NCBI RefSeq assembly: GCF_014648395.1
Contig: NZ_BMRA01000004.1
Coordinates: 539,124-574,970 of the forward strand
Origin: Micromonospora fulviviridis
GTDB lineage: Bacteria; Actinomycetota; Actinomycetes; Mycobacteriales; Micromonosporaceae
Length of the DNA stretch: 35,847 bases
Direction of reading: 5' to 3'
In this document: in pieces, positions 14,650 through 21,479 of the stretch
How the letters are laid out: every line of letters starts with the position of its first letter
How positions within the stretch are numbered: the stretch's first letter is position 1
The notes under the pieces: model-generated
Seen by the model: only the letters and a program-made list of their open reading frames with translations
Databases searched by the model: none
What the model was told of the DNA's origin: nothing
Translations under genes and position numbers: made by a program

Positions 14650-15540
14650 ATGCCGTTGTCAGCAAGTCCTGTGGTCCGGCGGGTGCGGCTCGGCGCGGAG
14701 CTGCGCCGGCTGCGCCGCCGGGAGTCGCTCACCCTGGAGCAGGTCTGCGGCCGGCTCGGCTGGGCGTCCACATCGAAGCTGTCCCGCATCGAGCTGGGGC
14801 AGAGCCGGCCCGACCTGGCCGACGTGCTCGACCTGCTCGACGTCTACGCGGTGCCGCCCCACCAGCGCGACGAGCTGATCGTCATCGCCCGGGACGCCGC
14901 CACCGGCCGCGGCTGGTCCAAGGCGCTGGGCGAGATGGGGGAGCGGCAGCGGGCGTACGCGGAACTGGAGGCGGGCGCGGTCCGCATCGTGGACTACCAG
15001 CCGGTGCTGGTGCCCGGGCTGCTCCAGATCCCCGAGTACGCCCGGCTGCGGGTGTCGGCCGGCGCGCTGCTCGCCGACGACGTGGACGTCGAGGCCGACG
15101 TGCGCGCCCGCGCGGTGCGCCAGGAGGTGCTGTGCCGCCCCGACCCGCCGCACTACACGGCGCTGATCGACGAGCGGGCCTGCGACCCGGCCGGCCTCCC
15201 CGCCGAGGTCTGGCGGGACCAGCTCCGGCACCTGGCCGTCCTCGCCGAGCGACCGCACGTCACCATCCGGCTGCTGCCCCGCGACGCTTCCCCCTACGGC
15301 GACCTGCACCCCCTCGCGCCGTTCTCGTACTACGCGTACCCGGATCCGGCCGACCCGCGCACCGTGCTGGTGGAGACGCTCACCACCGACCTGCGGCTGG
15401 TCGCCGAGGCCGACGTCGCCCGCTACGAGCGGCTGGTCGACTGGCTGCTGGCGGCGGCGCTGCCGGAGGAGGAGACGGTGGAGCTGCTGGGCCGTCGGCT
15501 CGGCCCCGCGCCGGTGCCCCGGCCACGCGAGCCCGACTGA
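14650..15540 (+). CDS. XRE family regulator with DUF5753 domain
   Basis: A 296-aa protein with an N-terminal helix-turn-helix (about 14-70, LGAELRRLRRRESLTLEQVCGRLGWASTSKLSRIELGQSRP) and a DUF5753 ligand/partner domain (about 90-285, including VRIVDYQPVLVPGLLQIPEYAR, then ALIDERA, LAERPHVTIRLLPRDASPYGDLHPLAPFSYYAYPDP, and VARYERLVDWLLAAALPEEETVELL). These are very abundant in filamentous actinomycetes, often next to a small DUF397 protein with which they are thought to act. No DUF397-like gene is present on either side here, so it is an orphan regulator. It has its own promoter and a strong Shine-Dalgarno. Confidence 0.93.
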   Translation: MPLSASPVVRRVRLGAELRRLRRRESLTLEQVCGRLGWASTSKLSRIELGQSRPDLADVLDLLDVYAVPPHQRDELIVIARDAATGRGWSKALGEMGERQRAYAELEAGAVRIVDYQPVLVPGLLQIPEYARLRVSAGALLADDVDVEADVRARAVRQEVLCRPDPPHYTALIDERACDPAGLPAEVWRDQLRHLAVLAERPHVTIRLLPRDASPYGDLHPLAPFSYYAYPDPADPRTVLVETLTTDLRLVAEADVARYERLVDWLLAAALPEEETVELLGRRLGPAPVPRPREPD

Positions 15541-15636
15541 GCGGACCCGTCAGCGGGCGCGCCGGAAGCCGCCCGCCAAGCCGATCAAGCCGCCAGCGGC
15601 GGAGCAGAGGAAGCACACCAGCCGCGCGGCCACCGG

Positions 15637-15766
15637 GCCCGGCGCGGGCGTTGGCGCGCGGCCACCGCGCCCGGCGCCCTCGATGCCCGTCGGGACGGTT
15701 GTACTGCCCGGCGCGGGCGTTGGCGCGCGGCCACCGGGCCCGGCGCCCCCGATGCCCGTCGGGACC
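15637..15766 (+). repeat. Two-copy 69-bp tandem repeat
   Basis: A unit of about 61 conserved bases starting GCCCGGCGCGGGCGTTGGCG occurs at 15637 and again at 15706, an offset of 69 bp, with only two or three mismatches (CGCGCC versus CGGGCC, CCCTCG versus CCCCCG). A shorter sub-repeat, GCGCGGCCACCG, also appears near 15624, 15657 and 15726. Each unit contains GGCGCG/CGCGCC inverted repeats able to form a hairpin. It fills most of the 271-bp gap between the convergent XRE and monooxygenase genes. No coding function is seen. Confidence 0.8.
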
Positions 15767-15811
15767 GGTGGCCGGCGCGTCGAGCGCAGGCTATGTGAGG
15801 GGTACGACAGC

Positions 15812-16105
15812 TCAGGCCGGCACGTCGACGAAGTGCTCGACCAGCGGCGGGCCGGCGAAGTACGGCCCGATCAGCGCTCGCCACTGCCCGAAGCGCTCGC
15901 TCTGCCGGAAGTTCACGTCGTGCGCCTCGACCGTGTCCCACTCGACGAGCAGCACGAACCGGGACGGCGACTCGATGCCGCGGGTCATCCGCACCGAGCG
16001 GCAGCCCTCGGTGCCGGCGAGGATCGGGCGCGCCTGCGCGTAGGCGGCGGCGAAGTCGTCCTCGTGTCCGGGCGTCACGTCGATCAGCGCGACCTCAAGA
16101 ACCAT
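15812..16105 (-). CDS. Antibiotic biosynthesis monooxygenase (ABM) domain protein
   Basis: A 97-aa single-domain ABM protein. The dimeric alpha-beta barrel pattern is visible: an N-terminal strand LEVALIDVTPGHEDDFAAAYAQA, then GCRSVRMTRGIESPSRFVLLVEWDTVEAH, FRQSERFGQWRALIGPYFAGPPLVEHFVDV at the end. The family includes quinone-forming monooxygenases and heme-degrading enzymes as well as proteins of unknown role; here the substrate cannot be assigned. ATG 16105 has GAGG about 9 nt upstream and matches the family start. A longer reading from 16168 is not conserved. It diverges from pnuC, with 103 bp between the start codons. Confidence 0.88.
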   Translation of the reverse strand: MVLEVALIDVTPGHEDDFAAAYAQARPILAGTEGCRSVRMTRGIESPSRFVLLVEWDTVEAHDVNFRQSERFGQWRALIGPYFAGPPLVEHFVDVPA

Positions 16106-16176
16106 GCCGGAAGCCTCGCACGCCGCCCGCCATCCGGTACGCCCCGGGGGCTGTTCCGCGCGCCACACCCCGCTCT

Positions 16177-16204
16177 AGGGTGGGCGCTCGGGAAACGGGG
16201 GAGG
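16177..16204 (+). promoter_or_regulatory. Candidate -10 and ribosome binding site of pnuC-nadR
   Basis: TAGGGT at 16177-16182 matches TAnnnT, with a weak TTCCGC-like -35 about 16 bp upstream. GGGGGAGG (16197-16204) is a strong Shine-Dalgarno ending 4 nt before ATG 16209. Confidence 0.45.
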
Positions 16205-16208
16205 ACGC

Positions 16209-16862
16209 ATGCTCGACTGGCTCACCGCCACGGCGTTCACCGTGCTGGGCGCCGGCACGACCTGGGCGGAGCTGCTCGGCTTCGCCACCGGTGTGGTCAA
16301 CGTCTGGCTGGTGGCCCGGCAGCACATCGCCAACTGGCCGGTCGGCATAGCCAACGTGCTGCTGCTGATGCTGCTGTTCTGGACCGCGGGCCTGTACGCC
16401 GACGCCGGCCTGCAGGTCGTCTACGTGCTCCTCGGCCTCTACGGCTGGTGGCACTGGCTCTTCGGCGGGGAGCGGCGCGGCCGGCTGACCGTGGCCCGGA
16501 CCAGCCGGCGGGAGTGGTGGGCGCTCGGCGTGGCCGGCGTGCTGCTCACCGTCGGCCTGTGGGCGCTGTTGGACCGGGCCACCGATTCCACGGTGCCGCT
16601 GGCCGACGCGGTCACCACGGCGCTGTCGCTGCTCGCCACCTACGGCCAGACGCGCAAGCTGGTGGAGAGCTGGTGGCTGTGGATCGCCGCCGACCTGATC
16701 TACATCCCGCTGTACGCGTACAAGGGACTCTGGCTGACCGGCGGCCTCTACCTCATCTTCCTGGCGCTCTGCGTGGTCGGGCTGCGGGAGTGGCGGGCGG
16801 ACCTGCGCCGGCGCGCGGCGGCCACCCCGGTGCCGCCCGGCCCGGCCCCGGTGGCCGCGTGA
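16209..16862 (+). CDS. pnuC: PnuC-family nicotinamide riboside transporter
   Basis: A 217-aa inner-membrane protein with about seven hydrophobic segments. The PnuC signature is clear in ELLGFATGVVNVWLVARQHIANWPVGIANVLLL and in YVLLGLYGWWHWLFGG, followed by a second half ending in TYGQTRKLVESWWLWIAADLIYIPLYAYKGLWLTGGLYLIFLALCVVGLREW. PnuC proteins take up nicotinamide riboside by facilitated diffusion, driven by phosphorylation inside the cell. The downstream gene encodes the expected kinase/adenylyltransferase and overlaps its stop by 4 nt (GTGA), so the two are translationally coupled. A short Ala/Pro tail ends the protein. Confidence 0.94.
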   Translation: MLDWLTATAFTVLGAGTTWAELLGFATGVVNVWLVARQHIANWPVGIANVLLLMLLFWTAGLYADAGLQVVYVLLGLYGWWHWLFGGERRGRLTVARTSRREWWALGVAGVLLTVGLWALLDRATDSTVPLADAVTTALSLLATYGQTRKLVESWWLWIAADLIYIPLYAYKGLWLTGGLYLIFLALCVVGLREWRADLRRRAAATPVPPGPAPVAA

Positions 16863-17989
16863 CCGCCGAGCCCGATCCCGCCATCGGGGACCGGAGCCGG
16901 GAGTTCCGGCACGGCCTGGTGGTGGGCAAGTTCTACCCGCCGCACGCCGGGCACCACGCGCTGATCGAGGCGGCCGCCGCCCGCTGCGCGGCGGTCACCG
17001 TGGTGGTCGCTCCGTCCCGGCGGGAGTCGATCCCGCTGGACCTGCGGGTCACCTGGCTGCGCGAGGCGCACGCCGCCACGCCCTGGGTGCGGTTCGTGGG
17101 CCGGTACGACGACCACCCGGTCGACTACGCCGACCCGGCGATCTGGGACCTGCACTGCGCGGTGTTCGCCGACGCGCTCGGCGGGGCGCCGGTGGACGCG
17201 GTCTTCTCCTCGGAGGCGTACGGCGAGGAGTTGGCCCGTCGTTTCGACGCGGTGGCGGTCTGCGTGGACCTGGACCGGCGCGCCGTCCCGGTTTCCGGCA
17301 CCGCCGTGCGCGCGGACCCGGCGGCGCACTGGAGCCGGCTGAGCCCGCCGGTGCGGGCGTGGCTGGTCCGGCGGGTCGTGGTGGTCGGGGCCGAGTCCAC
17401 CGGCACCACGACGATGGCGGAGGCGCTCGCCGCCCACTACGGCACCGCCTGGGTCCCCGAGTACGGCCGCGAGCTGACCGAGCGCAAGCTCGCCGGGCTG
17501 CGGGGCGTCCGGCCGGACGCGACGGTCTTCGACGTCACCTGGGACCGGGACGACTTCGTGGAGGTGGTCCGCGAGCAGCAGGCCGCCGAGGACGCGGCGG
17601 CCCGGGTCAGCGGTCCGCTGCTGTTCTGCGACACCGACGCGCGGGCCACCGCGATCTGGGAGGAGCGCTACCTCGGGTCGGCGTCGGAGGCGGTCCGGGC
17701 GGCGGCCCGCCGGCCAGCGCTGTACCTGCTGACCGACCACGACGGGGTGCCCTTCGCCGACGACGGGCTGCGCGACGGGGAGCACCTGCGGGCCTGGATG
17801 ACGGGGAGGTTCCGGGCGGAGCTGGCCGGCTGCGGGGTGCCGGTGGTCGAGCTGCGCGGGTCCCACGAGCAGCGGTTGGCGGTCGCCGTCGCCGCCTGCG
17901 ACGCCCTGCTGGCCGCCGGCTGGTCCTTCGCCGACCCGCTGCCCGCGAGGCCCGACGACCCGGCCTCCACCGGGCACCTAGCCTCCTAG
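16859..17989 (+). CDS. nadR: NadR-type NMN adenylyltransferase / nicotinamide riboside kinase
   Basis: A 376-aa bifunctional enzyme without the N-terminal repressor HTH of enteric NadR. Residues 17-155 are the NMN adenylyltransferase domain: GKFYPPHAGHH with the HxGH motif at His29-His32, and the SGT motif at 146-148 (VPVSGTAVR). Residues 172-360 are the P-loop ribosylnicotinamide kinase domain (VVVVGAESTGTTTMAEAL, then VPEYGREL, FCDTDARATAIWEERY and LLTDHDGVPFADDGLRDGE). The canonical Walker A lysine is missing: residue 183 is Thr. I believe related actinobacterial proteins share the ESTGTTT form, but I could not check. The GTG start overlaps the pnuC stop, so import and trapping of nicotinamide riboside are encoded together. 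Confidence 0.93.
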   Translation: MTAEPDPAIGDRSREFRHGLVVGKFYPPHAGHHALIEAAAARCAAVTVVVAPSRRESIPLDLRVTWLREAHAATPWVRFVGRYDDHPVDYADPAIWDLHCAVFADALGGAPVDAVFSSEAYGEELARRFDAVAVCVDLDRRAVPVSGTAVRADPAAHWSRLSPPVRAWLVRRVVVVGAESTGTTTMAEALAAHYGTAWVPEYGRELTERKLAGLRGVRPDATVFDVTWDRDDFVEVVREQQAAEDAAARVSGPLLFCDTDARATAIWEERYLGSASEAVRAAARRPALYLLTDHDGVPFADDGLRDGEHLRAWMTGRFRAELAGCGVPVVELRGSHEQRLAVAVAACDALLAAGWSFADPLPARPDDPASTGHLAS

Positions 17990-18096
17990 GACGCCGTACG
18001 CGACGAGACCTGTCCCACGCCCGAACGTGACGACCTTGGCAAACGGCGCCCCCGAAGATGCGCCGACCGGGTCTGATGGTGAACAATGGCGGCCGA

Positions 18097-18216
18097 GGAG
18101 GGGAGTATTCCCCCGTGACGGAGTCGTCAGCACGGAAGAGCGCCGGCCCCCCGGTCGCACGACCCGGCTCCGTCGGTCAGTGACCCGTTCCCGGGTCGGT
18201 GGCGGAAGAGACCTCC
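18097..18216 (+). promoter_or_regulatory. yybP-ykoY (manganese) riboswitch aptamer
   Basis: The conserved parts of the yybP-ykoY aptamer occur in order: P1 5' strand GGAGG (18097-18101) followed at once by GGAGTA (18102-18107); helix GACGGAG (18117-18123) with CTCCGTC (18168-18174); TCGTCAGCACGG (18124-18135), close to the family TCGTCA box; a 6-bp hairpin GACCCG-TTCC-CGGGTC (18182-18197); and the AGACC box leading into the P1 3' strand CCTCC (18212-18216). The arrangement matches the Lactococcus aptamer helix by helix. The RNA binds Mn2+ (with Mg2+), and the class is known upstream of TerC-family and other Mn-efflux genes, as here. Confidence 0.88.
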
Positions 18217-18304
18217 GACAGTCACCAGAGTCAGCGTCGACGCACCCCGGCCCATCACCCGGCGTACGGTGTGCCCGACGCTGTGTGTCTGCCGGAGGAT
18301 GGAT
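18212..18304 (+). promoter_or_regulatory. Riboswitch expression platform with anti-Shine-Dalgarno pairing
   Basis: CCTCCGACAG (18212-18221), which includes the 3' strand of P1, is complementary at 9 of 10 positions to CTGCCGGAGG (18289-18298), which holds the Shine-Dalgarno GGAGG of the TerC gene. A perfect 8-bp stem, CAGCGTCG (18232-18239) with CGACGCTG (18276-18283), brings the two together. Without ligand the SD would be masked. With Mn2+ bound, P1 forms and the SD is freed, so translation would be switched on. Confidence 0.7.
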
Positions 18305-19303
18305 TTGAACGTGTCCGGAGTGGTGTGGGCAGGGACCCTGGTCGCCATGACCGCGGTCCTGCTGGTCGACCTGTTCATCATCGGTCGCCGCCCGCACGAG
18401 CCCAGCGTCCGCGAGTCGAGCCTGTGGGTCGGCTTCTACGTGGCCCTGGCCCTGCTCTTCGGGGCGGGGCTGTGGCTCACCTCAGGCCCCAGCGTGGCCG
18501 GCCAGTTCTACACCGGGTGGCTCACCGAGTACAGCCTCTCGGTGGACAACCTCTTCGTCTTCGTGATCATCATGGCCCGGTTCGGGGTGCCCCGGCAGTA
18601 CCAGCAGAAGGTGCTGCTCATCGGCATCCTGCTGGCGCTGGTCATGCGGGGCGGCTTCATCGCCGCCGGCGCCGCGCTGATCTCCCAGTTCTCCTGGGTG
18701 TTCTACATCTTCGGCGCGTTCCTGATCTACACGGCGGTCAACCTGGCCCGCCAGGGGGAGCCGGACGAGGACGAGTTCAGCGAGAACCTGCTGATCCGGT
18801 GGAGCCGCAAGGCGCTGCCGCTGTCCCGCACCTTCGACGGGGCGCGGATGACCACCCACGAGAACGGGCGGCGGCTGTTCACCCCGATGCTGATCGTGAT
18901 GATCGCGATCGGCACCACCGACCTGATCTTCGCCCTCGACTCGATCCCGGCGATCTTCGGCATCACCCAGGAGCCGTACCTGGTCTTCACCGCGAACGTG
19001 TTCGCGCTGATGGGGCTGCGGCAGCTCTACTTCCTGCTCGGCGGCCTGCTGGACCGGCTGATCTACCTCAGCTACGGGCTGGCCGTGGTGCTCGGCTTCA
19101 TCGGGGTCAAGCTGGTCCTGGAGGCCCTCGCCGACAACAACCTGCCGTTCATCAACGACGGCGAGCACGTGGCCTGGGCCCCGCACATCCCGATCTGGCT
19201 GTCGCTCACCGTCATCCTGGGCACCCTCGCCGCGGCCACCGCGGCCAGCCTGGTCAAGTCGTCCCGCGACCGGCGTCGCGAGCTGGCGGAGGCCCGCCGC
19301 TGA
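18305..19303 (+). CDS. TerC family integral membrane protein, probable Mn2+ exporter
   Basis: TerC/Alx-family protein of 332 aa with about nine hydrophobic segments. Signature parts are TEYSLSVDNLFVFVIIMARFGVP, containing the acidic Asp-Asn pair within the membrane, and IAIGTTDLIFALDSIPAIFGIT, with a second pair of acidic residues, followed by FALMGLRQLYFLLGGLLDRLIYL. Family members studied elsewhere export Mn2+ or help to load it into secreted enzymes. The yybP-ykoY riboswitch upstream supports manganese as the substrate. TTG 18305 is chosen because GGAGG ends 6 nt before it; the ATG at 18299 directly abuts the GGAGG, and GTG 18311 is 12 nt away. A very strong terminator follows. Confidence 0.92.
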   Translation: MNVSGVVWAGTLVAMTAVLLVDLFIIGRRPHEPSVRESSLWVGFYVALALLFGAGLWLTSGPSVAGQFYTGWLTEYSLSVDNLFVFVIIMARFGVPRQYQQKVLLIGILLALVMRGGFIAAGAALISQFSWVFYIFGAFLIYTAVNLARQGEPDEDEFSENLLIRWSRKALPLSRTFDGARMTTHENGRRLFTPMLIVMIAIGTTDLIFALDSIPAIFGITQEPYLVFTANVFALMGLRQLYFLLGGLLDRLIYLSYGLAVVLGFIGVKLVLEALADNNLPFINDGEHVAWAPHIPIWLSLTVILGTLAAATAASLVKSSRDRRRELAEARR

Positions 19304-19315
19304 CCGGACCGACCG

Positions 19316-19353
19316 GAAAAGGGGCGCTCCCGCGGTCGGGAGCGCCCCTTTCG
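19316..19353. terminator. Bidirectional intrinsic terminator
   Basis: Perfect 17-bp arms, GAAAAGGGGCGCTCCCG (19316-19332) and its complement at 19337-19353, flank the loop CGGT. The arms end in A4 on one side and T4 on the other, so it works for the TerC gene on the plus strand and for the NlpC/P60 gene on the minus strand. It is the best terminator in the window. Confidence 0.92.
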
Positions 19354-19364
19354 GCGTACGGGGG

Positions 19365-20294
19365 TCAGATCCGGTGGGCGCCGACCAGGGTGGCCTCCCG
19401 CTCCGGGGGGAGCTGCTCCTCCACGACCCGGCGTTTCACGTAGCAGGCGTGCAGCATCCGCCGTGTCCCGCCGTGCGGCTCGGTGCTGACGATGCCGACG
19501 TGGTGGATCCGCCGGCCGGGCCGGGCGAAGAAGTAGAGGTCGCCGGGGCGTTCCTGGTCCAGCGCCAGGGGAGTGGTCGCCTCGGCCTGGTCGTCGGCGT
19601 CCCGGGGCAGCGTGATGCCGTACCGGCGCCAGGCCAGGTGCACCAGGCCCGAGCAGTCGATGCCGTGCGTGGACAGCCCGCCCCAGACGTAGACGAGGTC
19701 GCGCAGCCGCTCGGCGACGGCCAGCACCTCCTTGGCCTCCGGCCGTTCGGCCGGCAGCGGCACCAGGTCGCCCTCGGGGGCCCAGAGCGGGTCGGCCCGG
19801 CCGGGCACGAGAACCGGCCGCCAGCCGTCCACCGGCCGCTCGGCCGGGGCGAGGCGGGTGCCGAGGACCACGCCGGTCAGGGCCGCCGGGCCGTCAGGGG
19901 CGGCGCGCAGCGCGGTGTGGGTGGCGTCCACCACGAGCGGGGTGGCCGGGGGGCCGGGCTCCGCCGGGGCGGTGAGCTGAACGGCGGGCAGCCAGCCGGG
20001 ATAGCCGCGTACGTCGAGCTTGGCGGCGGGCTGCGCCAGCGCGACGACGTGCGCCCAGCCGTCCGCGCGCAGCTCGGTGACCAGCACCCGCTCGCCGAGC
20101 AGCAGCTGGGTAAGGACGCAGTCACCGACCTGCTGGTCGCGGTCCATGCCGGCGATCCAGGCGGCGGTGTCGGGCGCGTCGGACAGCGCGGGGTGGTCGA
20201 CCGGACGGACCGCCTCGGGGGCGGTCCAGAGGGTCGCGACCGGAACCCGGACGACGGCCTCGCGGCCCGTTTGCAGCTCCACGTCCACCCCCAC
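19365..20294 (-). CDS. NlpC/P60 family peptidase, YkfC-like
   Basis: A 309-aa protein with two SH3-like regions (about 12-110 and 118-182) and a C-terminal NlpC/P60 papain-like domain (about 186-309). The catalytic residues are Cys214 in GIDCSGLVHLAWRRYG and His265 in IHHVGIVS. The SH3b-SH3b-NlpC order is that of gamma-D-glutamyl-L-diamino-acid dipeptidyl peptidases such as YkfC, which trim cell-wall peptides. No signal peptide or lipobox is present, so it probably acts in the cytoplasm on recycled muropeptides. That fits its position 43 bp behind a dipeptide epimerase gene on the same strand. GTG 20294 has GAGAGGG 7 nt upstream. Confidence 0.92.
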   Translation of the reverse strand: MGVDVELQTGREAVVRVPVATLWTAPEAVRPVDHPALSDAPDTAAWIAGMDRDQQVGDCVLTQLLLGERVLVTELRADGWAHVVALAQPAAKLDVRGYPGWLPAVQLTAPAEPGPPATPLVVDATHTALRAAPDGPAALTGVVLGTRLAPAERPVDGWRPVLVPGRADPLWAPEGDLVPLPAERPEAKEVLAVAERLRDLVYVWGGLSTHGIDCSGLVHLAWRRYGITLPRDADDQAEATTPLALDQERPGDLYFFARPGRRIHHVGIVSTEPHGGTRRMLHACYVKRRVVEEQLPPEREATLVGAHRI

Positions 20295-20337
20295 GTCGCG
20301 CCCTCTCGGGCGACCCTATGAAAAATTCCAACGGCTC
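20295..20337 (-). promoter_or_regulatory. Intercistronic region with weak hairpin, T5 and -10 element
   Basis: Between the epimerase stop and the NlpC/P60 start the minus strand has a 5-bp hairpin (CGGTT-GAG-AGCCG) running out of the epimerase end, then TTTTT (20325-20321), then TAGGGT (20318-20313), a fair -10. This could attenuate read-through and give the peptidase gene its own promoter. The hairpin is weak. Confidence 0.3.
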
Positions 20338-21435
20338 TCAACCGCGGGGCTGAATCTTTACTTCACTCACGTTCGCGATGCCGAGCCCCGGGGCGTCCGG
20401 CAGCACGACCGTCGCGCCGTCGTACCGGATGCCGCCGGCGACCGGCGACCAGGCCAGCCACCAGGCGGCGTCGAGGTCCGACACGGCCGTGGTGCCGTAG
20501 GCGGCGACCAGGCTGGCGGCCGCGCCCAGGCCGACCTGGCTCTCCATCATCGAGCCGACGATCGTGCCCATGCCGTGCGCGGCGGCCAGGTCGAGCAGCG
20601 ACCGGGCGGTGTGCAGACCGCCGCACTTGGCCAGCTTGACGTTGACCATGTCGGCCGCCCGGCGGCGGATCACCTCGACCAGGTCGCGCAGGTCGAAGAC
20701 CGACTCGTCGGCGAGGATCGGCAGCTCCACCCGGTCGCTGACCCAGGCCAGCCCGTCCAGGTCCCGGCGGTGCACCGGCTGCTCGACCAGTTCGACGTCG
20801 AGCCCGGCGTCCTCGATGCCGCGGATCACCCGGACCGCCTCGCGCGGCGTCCAGCCCTGGTTGGCGTCCAGCCGGATCCGCACGTCGGGACCGACCGCGG
20901 CGCGGACCGCACGGACCCGGTCCAGGTCGCCGCGCGCGTCGGTGCCCACCTTGAGCTTGAGCACGGTGAAGCCCTCGGCCCGGCGGCGGGTGGCCGCCGC
21001 GGCGAGGTCCACCGCGTCGCCGGCGGCCAGGGTGACGTCCGTCGGGACGCGCAGCGTGGTGCCGCCGAGCAACCGCACCAGGGGTACGCCGAGCCGCCGC
21101 GCGGCCAGGTCGTGCAGGGCGACGTCCACGGCGGCCCGGGCCGACTCGTTGCCCACCACCGCGCGGCGCACCTCGGCGCAGCGGGCCTGGAGGTCGTCGG
21201 CGTCCCGCCCGGTCAGCAGCGGCCCGAGCAACTGCTGGACGCACGCCTCGGCGCCGGCGATCGACGCGCCGGTCACCTGCCAGACCTGCGGGGCCTCGCC
21301 GAAGCCCGACCGGCCGTCGGCGTCCACCACCTCCACGACCAGGGTGTCCACGGTGGTGGTGCGGCGCAGCGCGGTGACGAACGGGGTGTGTAAGGGGGCT
21401 GAGAGCCGGTGGGTGCGTACCGCGGCGATCGTCAT
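20338..21435 (-). CDS. Dipeptide epimerase (L-Ala-D/L-Glu epimerase-like, enolase superfamily)
   Basis: A 365-aa enolase-superfamily enzyme. The acid/base lysines are in KLKVG (Lys160, Lys162) and NVKLAK (Lys267). The metal ligands are Asp190 (LDANQGW), Glu218 (VEQPV) and Asp243 (LADESVF). The IVGSMMES segment and the SDLDAAWW ending are characteristic of L-Ala-D/L-Glu epimerases rather than mandelate racemase or muconate enzymes. The enzyme converts L-Ala-D-Glu released from peptidoglycan into L-Ala-L-Glu, which peptidases can then use. The NlpC/P60 peptidase encoded next in line would supply that dipeptide. ATG 21435 is preferred over GTG 21444, with AGGGTG upstream; exact specificity is inferred. 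Confidence 0.92.
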   Translation of the reverse strand: MTIAAVRTHRLSAPLHTPFVTALRRTTTVDTLVVEVVDADGRSGFGEAPQVWQVTGASIAGAEACVQQLLGPLLTGRDADDLQARCAEVRRAVVGNESARAAVDVALHDLAARRLGVPLVRLLGGTTLRVPTDVTLAAGDAVDLAAAATRRRAEGFTVLKLKVGTDARGDLDRVRAVRAAVGPDVRIRLDANQGWTPREAVRVIRGIEDAGLDVELVEQPVHRRDLDGLAWVSDRVELPILADESVFDLRDLVEVIRRRAADMVNVKLAKCGGLHTARSLLDLAAAHGMGTIVGSMMESQVGLGAAASLVAAYGTTAVSDLDAAWWLAWSPVAGGIRYDGATVVLPDAPGLGIANVSEVKIQPRG

Positions 21436-21479
21436 GTGGGGCACCCTATAGGGAGTTGGCGGCGATCAGGGGAGGGCCG
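21436..21479. promoter_or_regulatory. Compact divergent promoter region
   Basis: Only 44 bp separate the start codons of the epimerase (minus) and the phosphatase (plus). A perfect 10-bp palindrome, CCCTATAGGG (21444-21453), offers TATAGG as a -10 in both directions. GGGGAGGG (21469-21476) is the phosphatase Shine-Dalgarno. No good -35 hexamers are seen, and they would have to lie inside the coding regions. Confidence 0.4.
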
